Shown: piece after piece, positions 61,592-64,000 of the stretch
Layout of the letters: each line of letters starts with the position of its first letter
How positions within the stretch are numbered: position 1 is the first letter of the stretch
NCBI RefSeq assembly: GCF_016126015.1
Contig: NZ_JAEFDB010000005.1
Location: forward strand, 1-64,000
Direction: 5' to 3'
Length of the DNA: 64,000 bases
Source of the DNA: Capnocytophaga periodontitidis
Lineage (GTDB): Bacteria; Bacteroidota; Bacteroidia; Flavobacteriales; Flavobacteriaceae
The notes under the pieces: generated by a model
Told to the model about the DNA's origin: nothing
The model's input: the letters and a program-made list of their open reading frames with translations, nothing else
Databases searched by the model: none
Program-made: the position numbers and the translations under genes

Positions 61592-62956
61592 ATGAAGAAA
61601 ATCAAATTAACTTTATTTGCTTTGGCTGCTGCTTTTTCAGTAGGAGTTCAAGCGCAAGATGAAAACAGTCCTTGGCAGATAGGATTTGGAGTAAATACAG
61701 TTGATATACGTACTCCAGATGCTTTTGGGGACTTGATGAAAGACTGGGGTGGACCAAGTGATATCAACATCCTTCCTGCTGTTTCTCGTCTTTCTGTAGG
61801 TAGATACATTGGTGCCGGTTTCTCTGCTGAATTATCTGGATCATTGAACAAAATCGAAAAAGGTTTCGGTTATAGCAAAGATCTTGATAATAAAGTAGAT
61901 TTGTCTTTCTGGGCTGCCAATTTAGCTGTGAAATACCACTTGAACTCTCTTTGGAAAGCCGCAAGATGGTTTGACCCATTCTTACAAGTAGGTGGTGGAT
62001 ATGCCGCTATCGATAACGAAGGTAAATTCCGCGCTTTAGGCGGCGGTGGTGTAAACTTCTGGTTTACCGAAAACATCGGTATCAACTTGCAAACTGCCTA
62101 CAACCCAACTTTCAAATCTGATTCTCAAGAAGACTACTTCCAACACGCTGCTGGTATTACCATTAAATTCGGTAAAAAAGACCGCGATAAAGATGGCGTA
62201 GCCGATAAAGATGACCTTTGTCCAGACGAACCAGGTAAAAAAGAATTGAACGGTTGTCCTGACCGCGATAACGATGGTATTGCTGATAAAGACGACGCTT
62301 GTCCAGACGAAGCTGGTCTCCCTGAATTAAAAGGTTGCCCTGATAGAGATGGTGACGGTATCGCTGACAAAGATGACGCTTGCCCAGACGAAGCTGGTCT
62401 TAAAGAATTCAACGGTTGCCCTGATACCGATGGTGATGGTGTGCCAGATAACGTAGACCAATGTAAAGACGTAGCTGGTCCTAAAGAAAATAACGGTTGC
62501 CCTTGGCCTGATACCGATGGTGATGGTGTACTTGATAAAGACGATGAATGCGTTGATAAACCAGGTCCTGCTTCTAACAACGGTTGCCCTGAAGTAACTC
62601 AAGAAGTTCAAAAGAAATTGAACGACTTCGCAAAAACTATCTTGTTCGATGTAAACAAAGCTACTATCCGTCCTGAATCAGCTACTGTATTGAACAATAT
62701 CGTTGAAGTATTAAACGAATACAAAAACGCTAAATTCTCAATAGAAGGTTATACTGATACAAGTGGTAACAAAGCTAAAAACCAAAAACTTTCTGAAGAT
62801 AGAGCTTATTCAGTTAAAGCTTACTTAATTGATAAAGGTATAAACCCTGCTCGTCTTACTGCTAAAGGTTTTGGTCCTGAAAAACCTATCGCTTCTAACA
62901 AAACTAAGAAAGGTAGAGAACTTAACCGCCGCGTTGAAATCAACTTGGTAAAATAG
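61592..62956 (+). CDS. OmpA family protein with TSP3 repeats
   Basis: The 454-residue protein has a signal peptide ([20 protein letters not shown], cleaved near AQD) and an N-terminal beta-barrel of about 180 residues. Five calcium-binding thrombospondin type 3 repeats follow (about 205-345; [40 protein letters not shown]). A C-terminal OmpA peptidoglycan-binding domain ends the chain ([54 protein letters not shown]). It links the outer membrane to peptidoglycan and is usually abundant. It has its own promoter and a strong terminator. Confidence 0.95.
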   Translation: MKKIKLTLFALAAAFSVGVQAQDENSPWQIGFGVNTVDIRTPDAFGDLMKDWGGPSDINILPAVSRLSVGRYIGAGFSAELSGSLNKIEKGFGYSKDLDNKVDLSFWAANLAVKYHLNSLWKAARWFDPFLQVGGGYAAIDNEGKFRALGGGGVNFWFTENIGINLQTAYNPTFKSDSQEDYFQHAAGITIKFGKKDRDKDGVADKDDLCPDEPGKKELNGCPDRDNDGIADKDDACPDEAGLPELKGCPDRDGDGIADKDDACPDEAGLKEFNGCPDTDGDGVPDNVDQCKDVAGPKENNGCPWPDTDGDGVLDKDDECVDKPGPASNNGCPEVTQEVQKKLNDFAKTILFDVNKATIRPESATVLNNIVEVLNEYKNAKFSIEGYTDTSGNKAKNQKLSEDRAYSVKAYLIDKGINPARLTAKGFGPEKPIASNKTKKGRELNRRVEINLVK

Positions 62957-62992
62957 TTTTAGGAACGTTTTTATCTTTATAAAACCAAAAAA

Positions 62993-63021
62993 AGAGGCTG
63001 CCACTTTCGGTAGCCTCTTTT
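62993..63021 (+). terminator. intrinsic terminator after the OmpA gene
   Basis: A 10-bp stem (AGAGGCTGCC with GGTAGCCTCT, one G-T pair, 6-base loop) is followed by TTTTCT. It ends 16 bases before the uvrC start, so uvrC depends on read-through or on a promoter within this short gap. Confidence 0.75.
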
Positions 63022-63036
63022 CTATCTCTGACCCTT

Positions 63037-64000
63037 ATGTCCATAGATATTCAATTACAAACCTTGCCTAATAACCCTGGCGTCTACCAGTTTTATGACG
63101 CCTCCGATACCCTTATCTATGTAGGCAAAGCTGTCAATCTCAAAAAACGCGTCTCCTCTTATTTCCAAAAAGAACACGATAATGCTAAAACACGCATTTT
63201 GGTGCGCAAAATCGTACGTATTGAGCACATCGTGGTAGCTACCGAAAGCGATGCTTTACTACTCGAAAACAACCTTATTAAAAAATACCAACCTCGCTAC
63301 AATATTCTTTTAAAGGACGATAAGAGTTACCCGTGGATATGCGTGAAAAAAGAACGTTTTCCGCGCGTTTTCTCCACACGCCGAGTAGTGAAAGACGGCT
63401 CTTTGTATTTCGGCCCCTATACCAGTATGAAAACGGTGCATACACTTTTAGATTTGATAAAAGAACTCTTCCCCTTGCGCAATTGCAACTACGATTTGTC
63501 ACCCCAAAACATAGCTAATCACAAGTTTAAAGTGTGTTTGGAATACCATCTAAAAAATTGCAAAGGACCTTGTGAAGGATACCAAAGCGAACAAGATTAT
63601 AACAATAATATCCAGCAAATAGTCGAAATTCTCAAAGGAAATTTCAAAGACGCGCTTAAGCACTTCAAAGAAGAAATGATGACATTAGCTGCCGAAATGC
63701 GTTTTGAAGAAGCACATCTCATCAAACAGAAAATACAAAGTTTGGAAAACTACCAAGCTAAATCTACTATTGTGAGTAGTAAAATTACCAATGTCGATGT
63801 ATTCTCTATCGTTTCCGATGAAGAATATGGGTATGTAAACTTCTTGCAAGTGGCTTATGGAGCGATTGTGCGCGCTCATACTTTGGAGATTAAAAAGAAA
63901 TTGGACGAGACTGATAGAGAGCTTTTAGAATATGCTATTATTGATATTCGCGAACGCTTCTTCTCTGTATCTAAGGAAATTATCGTACCTTTTGATGTAA
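63037..64000 (+). CDS. uvrC: excinuclease ABC subunit C, 3' end beyond window
   Basis: The frame from the ATG at 63037 is open to the right edge (321 codons). It begins with the GIY-YIG nuclease domain (NNPGVYQFYDASDTLIYVGK, NLKKRVSSYF) and continues with LLKDDKSYPWICV, FGPYTSMKTV and LKNCKGPCEGYQ. A UVR motif follows at about residues 205-235 (AAEMRFEEAHLIKQKIQSLE). UvrC makes both incisions in nucleotide excision repair with UvrB. The second nuclease half and the helix-hairpin-helix region lie outside the window. Confidence 0.95.
   Translation, partial: MSIDIQLQTLPNNPGVYQFYDASDTLIYVGKAVNLKKRVSSYFQKEHDNAKTRILVRKIVRIEHIVVATESDALLLENNLIKKYQPRYNILLKDDKSYPWICVKKERFPRVFSTRRVVKDGSLYFGPYTSMKTVHTLLDLIKELFPLRNCNYDLSPQNIANHKFKVCLEYHLKNCKGPCEGYQSEQDYNNNIQQIVEILKGNFKDALKHFKEEMMTLAAEMRFEEAHLIKQKIQSLENYQAKSTIVSSKITNVDVFSIVSDEEYGYVNFLQVAYGAIVRAHTLEIKKKLDETDRELLEYAIIDIRERFFSVSKEIIVPFDV

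Overview
The window is chromosomal DNA of a low-GC Bacteroidota, most likely a member of the Flavobacteriaceae close to Capnocytophaga. Grounds: the promoters follow the Bacteroidota pattern (TTTG, about 19 bases, TAnnTTTG); a type IX secretion sorting protein, a TonB-dependent receptor and an OmpA with TSP3 repeats are present; lipoproteins carry the CKKDD surface-export signature described in Capnocytophaga; and a synthase-like GT3 unit is fused to an alpha-glucan phosphorylase. The genus is inference. No tRNA, rRNA, CRISPR array, prophage or intact insertion sequence was seen.

Layout. 1-3.8 kb: a T9SS-sorted protein and a large SpvB/RHS-like protein running off the left edge. 3.8-5.5 kb: a duplicated promoter/leader and a decayed mcrB-like pseudogene. 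5.6-9.5 kb: a PpiD-like foldase and a BspA-type LRR protein. 9.5-17 kb: secE-nusG-rplKAJL, an acidic unknown gene and rpoB; rpoC is absent and a strong terminator follows rpoB. 17-20.3 kb: a minus-strand set (UDG-like, YD-repeat lipoprotein, membrane protein, BNR-like protein). 20.3-20.7 kb: a candidate structured RNA. 21-22.7 kb: a POT/MFS transporter. 23-31.5 kb: a TonB receptor, three DUF4876-like surface lipoproteins and an outer-membrane barrel, apparently one uptake or surface system. 31.5-39.3 kb: dinB, dprA and small housekeeping or unknown genes, tatD, a glycosyltransferase and a lone ketosynthase. 39.7-42.5 kb: acpP-fabF-rnc-phosphoesterase. 42.6-56.6 kb: a secreted unknown protein, three tandem giant paralogues (DUF6493-like), a SWIM zinc-finger protein and secreted proteins. 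57-64 kb: the glucan synthase/phosphorylase fusion, an OmpA protein and the start of uvrC.

The most unusual themes are these. (1) The rpoB/rpoC pair is broken. (2) A modular dispersed repeat family (core GTGCGGCTCGCAC, plus an AT-rich module and small hairpins) fills gene ends and spacers, and also appears in frame as a hypervariable linker inside all three DUF6493-like paralogues. (3) Simple-word spacer sequence abuts or supplies the start region of several genes, and dinB lacks any ATG, GTG or TTG upstream of its catalytic aspartate. (4) The three lipoproteins share near-identical 5' ends and diverged 3' ends, suggesting ongoing recombination.
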